In this document: positions 25,340 through 35,000 of the stretch, piece after piece | Layout of the letters: every line of letters starts with the position of its first letter | How positions within the stretch are numbered: the stretch's first letter is position 1 | DNA from: Penaeus vannamei | Lineage: Eukaryota; Arthropoda; Malacostraca; Decapoda; Penaeidae | Direction: 5' to 3' | DNA: 35,000 nt | Assembly: GCF_042767895.1 (NCBI RefSeq) | Contig: NC_091551.1 | Location: 2,019,536-2,054,535 of the forward strand | Made by a program: the position numbers and the translations under genes | Notes under the pieces: model-generated | What the model saw: only the letters and a program-made list of their open reading frames with translations | Told to the model about the DNA's origin: nothing | Database searches by the model: none

Positions 25340-27410
25340 TCCGGGTTCCGGATTTTCGTGGGAAAATATAACTTGACTTCGGAAAATCTAAATAAATAAA
25401 TTTTGGGGAATTATTTTCAGATTTCCTTTTTTACTCATATTAGAGAGATGGTTTGCGAGCTACTTCTCCCTTTTAAAAAATTTCAGTTGTTACTTCACAT
25501 AGGCCCTTTAAAGCCTAAATGCACCTGCGATAAGGCAGAGAGTGAGCAGGGCAGGTTACTTGCTACTCAACACATATGGTGTAATGTTTGTGCACATCTG
25601 CTGCTTGTGCGTGTGTTTGTATGATTATATATGTATGGGTTTGCACATGAAATAATCAGATAATTTTCCTTTTTCTGAAAAGGTAAAGGACAAAGGTTTG
25701 AAAAAGAAGCAGTTTACAGCCATTTGGAATTATATTCTGTTGAATAGGGCATCACTCCAACTTATGAAAAAGGCCGTTTCCTTTCATTAGTCAGCCCCAC
25801 GCTGATTATTTAGTGTCATAAACCTACTCTTTTTCATTTTTCCCCTCTCTCTCTCTGTTTATCTGTTGCCTCTTTTTCTCCATTTTTCTTTTCTCTTGTC
25901 TTCTTGTTTTGCTCTTCTACCTTCTTTTGTCCTTCCTCCTACTCTCTTCCCTCCTCTACCTTTTCCTTTTGTCCTTCCTCCTCTATGGTTCTTCCTCTTA
26001 CTCTCTCCTCTCCCTCTTCCTTTATCCAAATGCCAGGAAGCCTTCAAATGATGACATTGACTAAGTTGAAAGAGATGTCACATGCACCAAGGGAAAATCT
26101 GCATATGAAACAATGTTTTGATTGTGAAATGAAAATCTTGTCCCGAACCTAGCCATTTTAGGATGGCAGTCTTCAGCTGCAACTACTTACTTTGATATAT
26201 GGAAAAATTTTCATGATTTATTGTTGATCAATACACAATACTTTTGTGAAATGTGTTTTAGGAGAACTAAGGAATGTTTTTTTTTCCTCCCCCATTTCTT
26301 ACTAGTTTGACTCCAGTGTAACTTGCCATTGGTAAGTTGCAGAGAGTTTTATATATTGTAGATGTGTGTGTGTGCTTGTACATATGTGTGTATATATATA
26401 TTTTTCTAGTTATCAACAAACTTGTGATTATCTTTGTCTATGCTTTGAGGAAAGGTGAATTGTCCTTTTCTGTATATTAGTTGGAAAATTTTATTTATTA
26501 TTTTGTATGATTTTCTTTTTGGTGTTATTGTCTTAGAAATGATATTTTACTGATTATATCCAGAGTTACTTGCACTTACAGTTTATTTGTAACCAAAAAA
26601 TAGAATAAAATAAAATTCATATTAATAAGAAAATCATCAAATGAATATGAAACCTGCATGTCCTTCCATCATTATGAGTCTTCAAGAAATTATGATGTCT
26701 ATTTTTTAGAAATTGAAGTTTGCATTTTGATAAAAATTATGTAATAAATATTAAGCCTACACACCTTATCATCATCACATGGTTTTTAAAAAGTGAGTCA
26801 TACTAATATCCGTGAACAAAGAAAGACCCCTATCATTATGCTGCATAATCTGTGCATAATGCAGTATTGTCTTGATTCAGTGCATTTAAAGGTCATATTG
26901 CTAGTCAGTCCACAGTGGTGGATGTGTACCTCTGTGTGGCCGTTTAGCTACAGATATTTCTGTACAGTTGCCTGAAGAAGTCCCTATACCCTTTATGTTG
27001 TATCCTGTGGACTGTATGCCAGGTGTAATAAAGAGAGCCAACAATACGTAAATAGGGAAGGAAGGAATGCATTATTGGAATACAGGAGATGCAGTAACTT
27101 TTTTAGGTAATAGATAAGATTTTTATTTGACATTGGTACTTACTGGGACAGCAGAGCAAAGAAATATGGAAAAAAATCTATGGAAATGCATCAGAGTATA
27201 AATATGTATAACTATAAATTTATAAGATAATATGCAGTATATATATAAAAATTACAGGTTTGACTGAAAAGTGTTTTACTTACCTCATTGTCTGTTACAA
27301 TGAACTGCCATTTCCATGGTTGTATTATGGGAAAATAAAATTTGTGAAATAATGAGAATTTAATTTGAAGTCAGTGTTTAGAATGAATCCTAGATTTTTA
27401 CATGCAAAAT
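25340..27410. other. No gene seen; one CT-rich tract
   Basis: A pyrimidine-rich stretch lies at about 25845-26030 (CTTCCTCCT and CTCTCTC variants). The rest is AT-rich with short open frames that show no domain. Confidence 0.6.
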
Positions 27411-27419
27411 CCCCCCCAA

Positions 27420-28500
27420 TCCCTTGCCCGTTGTTGCCGTGGGGGGCTTAGGAAACGGAGACTGAGACCCAATGCAGGGATCTCCCGTCTAGGGCCTCAG
27501 CCCTCGACTCGACTAATTTTGCATGGTCTTTTCTTCCTTCACTTCTCTAGATAGTTGACACATAGCAACTATCACCTGACATCCCCCTTTACTATACCTT
27601 CCTATAGTGCAATATGACCTTAGATGTTTAGCACATTTATTTTAACCATTAACCATTTTCTTCCTTCAGCTTTTGTTTCCGGACCTTCTCCAATCCTTTC
27701 TACTATCTGCTTCCTAAGGTGTAAGAGTGGTGCTGAAAGGATGAAAGGCTGACCTTGTGCCAGTCCTGAACTGCCTGCTGGAACCATGGGCATGGTACTC
27801 CAGATTTAGTTGTCTTGCCCTTACCCCTGTACAGGGCTCTGGGGGGTAGACTGTTTATGTCCCTTTACATAATCAAGGCTTCCCATGGCCAGTAATGAAG
27901 ATGTAATACCCCTATGAGGCTTGCCCTTTTATCAAATATCCCCACCGGCTCCCCGACCCCAGGCTCTCCTTTGACCACGACTCCGAACACTGAAATTACT
28001 ACCCACTCCTCAATGCCTACTAGTGCATTACTCACCCAAGCAGAGACTCAATCTCCAAAGACATTCCTACCCTCCCAACTACCTCAAATTCATCAACTCT
28101 ACCCCCACAACCTTCATCAAGCACCCTATCCTCCCTTATTACTACCTTACAGCCGTATTCTCCATCGCTACGTAATACTCCCTCTTTCACACGTCCCTGA
28201 CCATCCACCACCACCAACCCTACAAATATCTTAAATACTCTGTTTAGCCCAGCTAAATGGAACCGATTTTCGTGATCCCTTCTATAGCTCCTTACTCAGG
28301 CAACACTCTTCTCTATCAACAATACCTCCAAAAACAAGTGGGCAAAGTCCCATTCTATACCAGACGCAATCGCTCCCTTCTTATAACAGTCAGATCAGAA
28401 ACTGAATCTATAGCACTATTAATTTTAACTGATCATTCTGGCAACCCCATTCCTGCAAAACCTCATCCAACCCTTAATACTTGTACCGGAACTGCTTCGA
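27420..28500 (+). mobile_element. Decayed retroelement 5' region / ORF1-like fragment, plus copy
   Basis: A change in composition and a start near CCGTTGTTGCCGTGGGG mark the left side. From about 27670 to 28130 it aligns by eye with the reverse complement of 33470-33930 (shared blocks include CTTCCTAAGGTGT, TTGTGCCAGTC, TTAGTTGTC, CCCTTACCCCT, CCATGG and CTTTTATCAAATA). The predicted peptide reads LFSPAKWNRF, then after a one-base frameshift FVIPSIAPYSG and later VTVRSETESIALLILTD, which looks like a gag-like ORF1 of a non-LTR retrotransposon. The frameshift means it is not functional. A Pro/Ser/Thr-rich frame precedes it. The right limit is uncertain. Confidence 0.6.
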
Positions 28501-30000
28501 CATCGACATCGCTTCCGACATCTTTAACACATGTTTCAGCACACAGCAGTTCCGGCTTCTGCACCTGCTTCAGTGCCAGCGCCGACCCCTACTCCACAGG
28601 GAAGACAGGACCTACTGCAAATGTTGGTGCAAAAGGTAAAACAAATGATCCTCATGATGCAGCAACTACAGTTCCAGGATTTCTTTTTTTTCAAATCAAA
28701 TTAAATCAACCTTCAACAGCTCGTTTTCTTTCTTTTCCCCACAATGTGCATACTTGCAACTTATTATTTTTTCCTCTGCACTGTGCAGCTTTCAATTCCT
28801 CCTTTTCTATATTATCTCTGCTTTGTGTACCTTGCAACTGCTCTGTTACATTGCAATGAGGAGGCGATTTGAAACCCTTTGGCCTTGGCCTAGAAAGAAA
28901 GGATTGCAATTAGTTAATTATATCTTTCCGTTTATTTTATAACCAGTGTTATTAGAATAATTATCATTAGGGGAAAGGGACAGGAAAAGAAGAAAAAGAT
29001 GGATGAAAAAGAGAAGAGAGGGAGGGAAAGAGGAGAGAGGAAGAAGAGATGTAGAAGTAAAAGTGAGAGAACGACAAAGAGACAGTAACATAGGTAGAAG
29101 TGCAGATGCAGATTGCGACCCCCACTTTGTCATACTTAAGGAATTTTTATTTTATTATTCATCAGGTTTGTCTCCAGCGCAATATAATGTATATAATCTA
29201 TAATATATATTCAAGTACTGATGACTTCAAGATGGACGAATATGAGATAAATAGAGATATCAAGTGAGTGAAAGATAGAAAGAAAGAGAAATGTCACAGA
29301 AAGAAAAGGAAGAAAAACAAAAAATGAGTCCAATGCATTGCATTTTAATAGGCGTGGAAAAGTGAATGGAACGGTAAAGAGAAATACAGGGTCAGAAACA
29401 CAAACAGATTTACACAGAAAAAAATGGATACACAGATAGACACGCAGAGACACAGAGAGAGAGAGAAGGCCAGCCAGATACAACCAGAAGTTACAAAGAT
29501 ACAGTCACAGCCAGACAGACACACCAGAAGGGACTAACAGTCAGAAAGACAGGCAGCCATTCAGCCAGACAACCGTTGAGCCAGATAGACAGCCTTCAGT
29601 CTAAAACATAGAGACGCAGGGGGTTGGGGGGGGGGGATAATCGCTGCTGTCCCTTGCGTTTCGTTCCTATCCTTCTCGTTTTCTCTGGCTTTCCTACTTC
29701 ATCTCGTTTTCTATCTTTTATATTTTGTTAACCTATTTATTTCTCGCCTTCTTCCGTTTTCTTCCTGTTTTTTTCTTTCTGTCTTTCTCTGGCTTTCCTG
29801 TTTCTTTGACGGATTAATATTGATATATTCTTCCGTATTCTCTCGAAATTTGTAGGGGTAATAAAATTTCATAAATTATCAGTAAATGATTTGATGTATA
29901 TACTCATGTACTGATGCCATCAAGGTACACCACTTCATCATTTTGTTTATTATGTATTTTTTTTTTCTTTTGCGATTCTACGTTTTATTTCTTTGTCACT
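28500..30000. other. Low-complexity and repeat-derived sequence; no gene
   Basis: Contents: a poorly defined tail of the retroelement fragment to about 28870; a purine-rich stretch 28970-29090; a repeat at 29240-29480 related to 30480-30725; CAGACAG-type short repeats (29490-29600); a G run near 29619-29636; and CT-rich sequence to 29800. Confidence 0.5.
29240..29480. repeat. Dispersed repeat, copy A (related to 30480-30725)
   Basis: Shares in order with copy B: TGAAAGATAGA, AGAGAAATG, AAAGAAAAACAAAA or a near variant, GAAAAGTGAA, ACGGTAAAG-like blocks, and ACACAGATAGACA with CAGAGACA. Both copies are purine-rich and in the same orientation. By eye the identity is moderate with gaps. Confidence 0.55.
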
Positions 30001-30003
30001 TCT

Positions 30004-30475
30004 GCCGTCACTAGTTAGAGTGCTCCCTAAATACTCAAACTAATACACTTTATCTATTGCTTCATCATTTAACTGGAGATTGCATCTAGGAACGATCTTG
30101 CTCTTACTTAACACCATCACTTTAGTTCTCTTTTTTCTGTTTAAGCCTATTTTTCACTTTCTAATCTAATTTTTAAAAACATTTCTTGAAGATCTTGTTC
30201 ATCGTCTGATATTAAGACTGTATCGTCAGCATATCTGATGTCAGAAAGAAACTGGCCATTTACTTTAAGTATCCCTTCGTTGTTCAATTTCCTCATAATC
30301 AGCTCAGCATATAAGGAGAATAAATCAAGATAAAACACATCCTTGACGGACTCTTCGCTTGATATTCGTCCAGTCGCTGAGTTCACCATCTAATGAAATG
30401 GCTGCTACCTGTTCCCAGTATAGCTTTTTAGTAATCGTAAGTCTTTATCATCTAGATCTCGTTGTTGTAATGAAC
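30004..30475 (-). pseudogene. Non-LTR retrotransposon reverse transcriptase fragment, frameshifted
   Basis: Minus-strand frames contain reverse-transcriptase landmarks in the right order: RDLDDKDLRLLK, LYWEQVAAI, LDGELSDW, VRQGCVLS, DLFSLYAELIMRKLNNEG, IRYADDTVLISD and then KTKVMVLSKSK-like and FEYLGSTLTSDGR segments. YADD is the catalytic metal-binding motif of the polymerase palm. At least two frameshifts and an in-frame stop before FEYLGS break it, and both N- and C-terminal parts are missing, so it is a dead fragment of a LINE-type element. The exact clade cannot be assigned from this length. Confidence 0.88.
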
Positions 30476-30479
30476 ATGA

Positions 30480-30725
30480 AAATGAATACGGTAAAGAGAA
30501 AGGGAGATAGAGATAGAAAGTATGTGAAAGATAGATAGATAGAGAGAGAAATGCCAGGGTTGGAAATAAAGAAAAACAAAATGTGTCTAATGTAAATAAT
30601 TTTAGTGAACCAGGAAAAGTGAAAAGAAAGGTAAAGTAAAAGAGAGGGACACACATCTATTCTATCTACACACATACAGAAAAAGAGAGATACACAGATA
30701 GACAGTCAGAGACAAAGGGAGAGAT
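30480..30725. repeat. Dispersed repeat, copy B (related to 29240-29480)
   Basis: Directly abuts the reverse transcriptase fragment on its 5' side. Same ordered blocks as copy A. The two copies bracket about 1 kb that includes the reverse transcriptase remnant. Confidence 0.55.
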
Positions 30726-31479
30726 ATCTTGACATTAAAATTTCTATGATTTTTTATCAGTTATAAATAACTGAAAAAAAAATATATATTAAAATATGTT
30801 TAAAGGTATTTATGTAGTGTTATGATTTAGAGTATGTCTTTATGGACTGATATTATATTTCTTTATCAGGTAGTATATCTTTTCTGAATAATAAATTATT
30901 ACCAATAATAATAATATTAGCAGTAGAAGTTGTAGTAGCAATTAGTAATTTTACACAATAACTTTGCATAACCGATCGCGGCGATTTTGCTGTCGATGGA
31001 TTCCTCTCACCGATAGAGGAGAGCATGAAAGGCAAAAGGAAAATTGCTTGTAAAAATATGAATAACATACAATGAATCAGTCACCATATTGCCTGACGCC
31101 TGCAGAGAAATTGCTTGTATTCTCTTAAATTTCTGACGTTTTGACCTCTGCTGACCTCATTATAGGTACAGTTTGTATATTAACCATTTCACCGTATAAA
31201 ATGGTTTAAGACAAACATTTTGATAGGCCATTCACTTAACTGTAACCAATGAGTCCATGGAAAACACGAATAAAAAAGAGAACAGATCAAATACTACAAC
31301 TTACATGTACTTTCGTCAATATTAGTGATGAGGGGAGGGGGGGGGGCAAGGTAAAGCTAATCTCCTTCCCCCTCTTGTCTCTATGCTTGTCCCCCTCTAC
31401 CCCCATCCCCTCCCATCTTTCTCTTTTTTATCTTCTCCATTTTGTACACCTTCTTAGGCGGTTAGCGAAGGGGCTGGGT

Positions 31480-31735
31480 CGCTGTCTGACCGTACGATAG
31501 AGTGAGAGTCTCTGAGAGAGAGGTCACACTGGGTCGACCTTATATTTGACCCCGGCAGACAGAAGCCTGACCGTGCTTGGCTTAGGTCGATAATTAGCAT
31601 CACCCACGTGGCGTGGAATAGCATGGAGCCACGTGGCACGGTCTGTGAGCTTGCGAAATGTCATTATGCTGTGTAGTGTGCTATACTCTGTCTTCCTCTT
31701 CTTTTCTCTTTTAAGTCCTCTTCTACTCCTTCTCA
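31480..31735 (-). mobile_element. Possible LTR or promoter remnant with paired E-boxes
   Basis: A GC-richer island in AT- and purine-rich surroundings. It holds two CCACGTGG palindromes (31614-31621 and 31629-31636) and, on the minus strand, AATATAAGGTCGACC, which recalls the TATATAAGGTCACC of the solo LTR at 19885-20460. The order (E-boxes, TATA-like, then CTCTC-rich leader) is the same. No terminal TG/CA pair with a target duplication was found, so it may be unrelated. Confidence 0.3.
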
Positions 31736-32390
31736 CCCAGGAAGAGGAGTTGGAGGTCAGAGTAGAGGTCTAAGAAGAGGGAGAGGAGGAGGAGGAAGAA
31801 AAGGGGGAGGAGGAAGAGGTGAAGAAGATGAAGAAGACAGGGGTGAAGGTGGAGATGTAAGAGGAGGAAGGAGAGGAGTAAGTGAAAAAAAGGGAACGAG
31901 GAAGAGGATAAGGCGGATAAGGAAGAAGAGGAAGAGGCGGATGATGATGACGAGGAGGTGGTGGAGGTGAAACAGCAGAAGGGGAAAGTGGAGGAGGAAG
32001 AGAAGAAGGAAATGTATGAGGAAGAAGAAGAGGAGGCGAATGGCGATGATGATGATAAGGGAGTGAAGGAGGAGGCGGTGGAGGTGAAGGAAGAGAAGGA
32101 AGAGGAGGAGGTAGTGGAGGTAAAGAAGAAGGAAGAGGAGAGAGAGGAGGAAAAGGTGGAGGATGAGGAAGAGGAGGTGGAGGGCGGGAGTGGGAGAGAA
32201 AAAAAAAAGAGGATGGAGGAAGAGATGGCAGATGGAAAAAGGGAGAGGAATGAAAAGGAAGAGCATGGGAAGAAGGGAGAAAAAAGAAGAGGAGGGAAGC
32301 AATGAAATCAGATATTTCTTATCTATGCTTCGTGAGAGAGAGAGAGAGAGAAAGGGGGAGAGGATAACGCTAAAGACGGAGGGAAAGTTG
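31736..32390. repeat. Long purine-rich (GAGGAA/GGAGGA) tract
   Basis: About 650 bases of almost pure purine on the plus strand, with scattered GATGATGATGA and GTGGAGGTG variants and an AGAGAG run near 32335-32352. Poly-Glu frames on the plus strand and poly-Leu/Pro frames on the minus strand (up to 181 codons) are composition artefacts. Confidence 0.85.
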
Positions 32391-32929
32391 ATTTAACAAA
32401 AATAACGCGTCATAGTGAACCAAATAATGCAACGGGAGGAAAAAGTAAATACGGTTATGCTTTTCCGATATAAGATTAGTCCAAGGAAGCAACCTTGCAG
32501 TAATTACACATTTACCTGTACATTCCTCAAAAACATTGAATTCTATCTTGGACAATAAATTGATTGCAAAATCTTAAATAATACGTCTTTCCATCAACAA
32601 GAAGTTATATTTACACAATATATTTTTAAGTACTGAGGACATCAAACATTTTTTTCTTTTTTCAGTTCTTTTCTTTTTTTCATTCCATCGTCTCCTTCCT
32701 TTTTTCTCATACTTCCTCCCCTCCTAATTAGGTCCAAATATAAACATCTAGATGTACTTGGCGAACATCTCAATTCTGAAATACTGGCAGATGATCTAGT
32801 AAAACGGTCGTCTTTAGCCCCGAGATCTTTAATTGCCAAATATTATGCAAATAACACCATGAGATTTCAGACGTAGGGGCCTGCAAAAGTGTTGTATAAT
32901 ACCTGTATTTCCAAATTTGTTGGGTTACA

Positions 32930-33109
32930 ATGCAGGCTCTGGGGATTGGGGCTCATAAAGTGAATACTGTACATAATAGAGCTTTAAGAGCATATCTTGA
33001 CGTTCACAAATACTGCACTGTAGCGGCTCTTCAAGGGGAAATGGGTTTTGAGCCACAAATTATTCGAAGAAAGATAGACATGGCTAGGCTCTGGAACCAT
33101 ATAGTTTAA
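32930..33109 (+). pseudogene. C-terminal remnant of a non-LTR retrotransposon ORF2
   Basis: A 59-codon frame from ATG 32930 to TAA 33107-33109 reads VHNRALRAYLDVHKYC, then VAALQGEMGF and RRKIDMARLWNHIV. The order 'HNRALR-xYL...hk', 'aLqGemGf' and 'RLWN' is typical of the region after the reverse transcriptase domain in jockey/CR1-like mobile-element proteins. The frame stays recognisable past the stop (LDETSSDN), showing decay. It is on the opposite strand to the fragment at 30004-30475, so it is a separate insertion or a rearranged piece. Confidence 0.6.
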
Positions 33110-33379
33110 CTAGATGAAACAAGTTCAGATAACATTTTTCATCAAGAAAATGCACAAAACACTTATTCAAACAAACTAAAACTGAAAACCTTAACAAGTT
33201 CAAGTCTAAATTAATTAAATCCATCAGCAACCATTGTTAAAGGATATACATGCAAAGCCTAAGTTAAGTTATGGCGTCGTATGTCGGAGCTTCGTATACG
33301 CAAATGTTTTTTTTTCCGGTGTATTATCTTCAACCCCGCAGCGCAGTAAATCACTTGTTTTTTTTTTTTTTTTTTTGAG

Positions 33380-33940
33380 GCATTGCTAGAAGAGGAGACT
33401 GTTGTCAGATTGTTTGCAGATGTGGGGGCAGTAGCAGGACGGGGACGGCTGCAGAGTAGTAAGGGAGGATAGAGTAGATGATAAAGAAAGCTGTAGAGAT
33501 AAAGGGAGGATGATGGAAGAGGAGAAAGGTTTCCTGGAGATTGAGTATTGACCTGGGTGAAATATTTGGACTGGACTGAGGTGATAGTAGGCACTGAGGA
33601 GGGGATAGTAGTAGCAGTGTTCGGAGTCTGAGGTCGGGGACAGTTGAAATCAGTGGGGCTATTTGATAAAGGGACAAGCCTTAATGCCCTAATAATGGTA
33701 CAACTTCTTTACTACTGACCATGGAAAGCCTAGGGTATGTTGAGAGAAATAGTCCTTCGGGGTTCCCTTGAGGGGTAAGGGCTAGACAACTAAGATTGGG
33801 GAATTCCGGGTCCATAGCTCCCCTAGACCGTTCATGACTGGCACAAAGTCAGCCTTTTTTCCTTTCAACGATTCTCACACCTTAGGAAGTGGACATTAGA
33901 AGGGGTTGGAGAAGAGAAGGAAACGAAAAGGGAAAGGGGA
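33380..33940 (-). mobile_element. Decayed retroelement 5' region, minus copy
   Basis: The reverse complement of about 33470-33930 aligns by eye with 27670-28130. Shared landmarks on the minus strand include CTTCCTAAGGTGTGAGA, TTGTGCCAGTC, CCCTTACCCCTCAAGG, CTTTCCATGGTCAGTAGTAA and CCCTTTATCAAATAGCCCC. A T run of about 19 bases at 33358-33376 lies beside it. The Pro/Ser/Thr-rich minus-strand frame here corresponds to the 27914-28234 frame. Its outer limit may extend to about 34150. Confidence 0.6.
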
Positions 33941-34179
33941 GAGGGGGTCCTCAACACAGAGTCCCAGTCTCCATCACCCCAAAAAATAAGCATGGGATTA
34001 AGAGGGAAGGGAGAGAAAAAGAGAAGAGACGATAGAGAAAAGAGAGGAATGGAGCCAAACAACGAAGTGGGTTTGTTGTGGTAACCGACGCGTTGTGGCG
34101 CGCGGGCACCATAAGGCTCGGATTCCATGTGAGATTTGCCTTTGCTTTCACCTTTATGAGCTCCCCATGCCGACGTTTC

Positions 34180-34455
34180 GCGCCAATCTCTAGATGAAAT
34201 ACTGTTTGGTTATTTTAAATTCTATTGTAGTTTGTTTCTAATTTTATGTTCTGCATATGATTTATTCTTATGAGTGGCAGGAATGGACACCTAACCTAAG
34301 ATTAAGTAAAGAATGAGAAAAAAATAAATTTAGGTTAAAATGAATGAACTCGCTCTAACTAATGCAACACAGACGGAATAACAAATATACAATAGAAAAA
34401 AGTAAAGCAACGGTACTTGTCGCGAGTTCTTTCTAAAATCAATAATCGTGACTTG
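34180..34455. other. AT-rich gap; nothing recognised
   Basis: About 275 bases of AT-rich sequence between the retroelement copy and the pyrimidine tract, without a recognisable gene or repeat. Confidence 0.6.
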
Positions 34456-34460
34456 ATGCT

Positions 34461-34735
34461 CCCCCCCACCCCCCCACCCCCCACCCATCAAACACTTCTT
34501 TTTCTCTTTCTGTCCCGATTTCTTCCTTCTTTGTCTCTTCCATTCTCTTTCCTTTTCCTTCTTTTGGTTTCCTTAAGCGCTTTCTCCCTACCACCTCCTC
34601 CCCTCCCCTCTCCTTCCTCTTATTAATCATCCCCTCCACTCCTCTCCCCCTCCCTTCTCTTCCCTCCCCTTCCCCCTCTTTAAAGTAACCGCTCTCCCTT
34701 CCCCTCTCCCCTCCCCTCCTCCCCGTCAACAAGTC
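34461..34735. repeat. Polypyrimidine tract with C-run cluster
   Basis: Starts with four C runs of 3-7 separated by single A bases (34461-34486), so the minus strand can form a G-quadruplex. It continues as TCTTCC/CCCTCC-type sequence almost free of purines. Confidence 0.85.
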
Positions 34736-34794
34736 AAAAAATTACTGCATTTCCAACAGGTGGAGTTCAGTGCGTCCAATGAGAGGGGTGAGTG

Positions 34795-35000
34795 AGGGTG
34801 GAAGGGGGGGGGGCGGAGAGAGGGGAAATGGGGGGGCGGAGAGAGGTGGAGAGTGAGGTGATGGGAGAAGGGGAAGGGGTAGGGGGCAGGTAAGGGGAGC
34901 CAGGGGTAAAGAGAGGGTGAGGCGAGGGGAGAGGGGGGGGTTAAGGGAGCGTGAGGGGAAGGGAGAAGGGGGAGGGGGCAGGCGTGGGTGTGAAAGGGGT
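34795..35000. repeat. Polypurine G-rich tract at the right edge
   Basis: GGGGAAGGGAG-type sequence with many G runs of 3-9, interrupted by GTGAG. It is partly complementary to the preceding pyrimidine tract, so the two could form a large imperfect hairpin. The tract continues beyond the window. Confidence 0.8.

Noticed and set aside
31757..32305. Glu-rich (plus) and Leu/Pro-rich (minus) frames up to 181 codons
   Set aside because: Composition artefact of a 650-base purine tract; no domain or splice context.

Overview
This is a piece of a eukaryotic nuclear genome, most likely an arthropod and probably a decapod crustacean such as a penaeid shrimp. The basis is spliced genes with GT-AG introns, a BTB domain of the arthropod-expanded tramtrack/lola type, extreme microsatellite load (TATC, TC, TTA, CATA and GGA tracts), and fragments of several retroelement families. 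The species assignment is inference; no search was run.

Three genes can be rebuilt exon by exon. (1) Positions 1-3570, minus strand: the 5' coding part of a BTB-domain transcription-factor-type gene, running off the left edge; four coding exons join in frame. (2) 6389-12098, minus strand: complete ribosomal protein L37 (92 aa, four exons, the first coding exon being only the ATG), with a 5'TOP-like start and a polyadenylation signal. (3) 12499-22028, plus strand: complete F-box protein of the FBXO4 type (about 497 aa, nine exons). RpL37 and FBXO4 lie head to head; the roughly 400 bp between their start codons hold four perfect TGACGTCA (CRE) palindromes arranged as two pairs, each pair with the same 19-bp pitch. 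RpL37 supplies a 60S subunit protein, the FBXO4-like protein would be an SCF ubiquitin-ligase adaptor, and the BTB gene a chromatin or transcription regulator; the sequence does not show them to be one pathway.

The introns and the right third are mobile-element and repeat territory. FBXO4 intron 2 carries about 3.3 kb of nearly uninterrupted compound microsatellite. Intron 6 holds a fresh 113-bp tandem duplication. Intron 7 holds a 576-bp solo LTR with a perfect 5-bp target duplication. A fold-back MITE occurs twice (1205-1626 and 22624-22846); one copy has a TATC microsatellite of about 200 bp at its centre. A THAP-domain exon (24302-24516, plus) faces an acidic 75-residue ORF (25061-25288, minus) with its own CRE.

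From 27.4 kb onward there are decayed non-LTR retrotransposon pieces: a matching 5' region in two opposite-facing copies (about 27.42-28.50 kb plus and 33.38-33.94 kb minus), a frameshifted reverse transcriptase fragment (30.00-30.48 kb minus), and a reverse-transcriptase C-terminal remnant (32.93-33.11 kb plus). Polypurine/polypyrimidine tracts fill much of the rest. No CRISPR, rRNA or tRNA was recognised.
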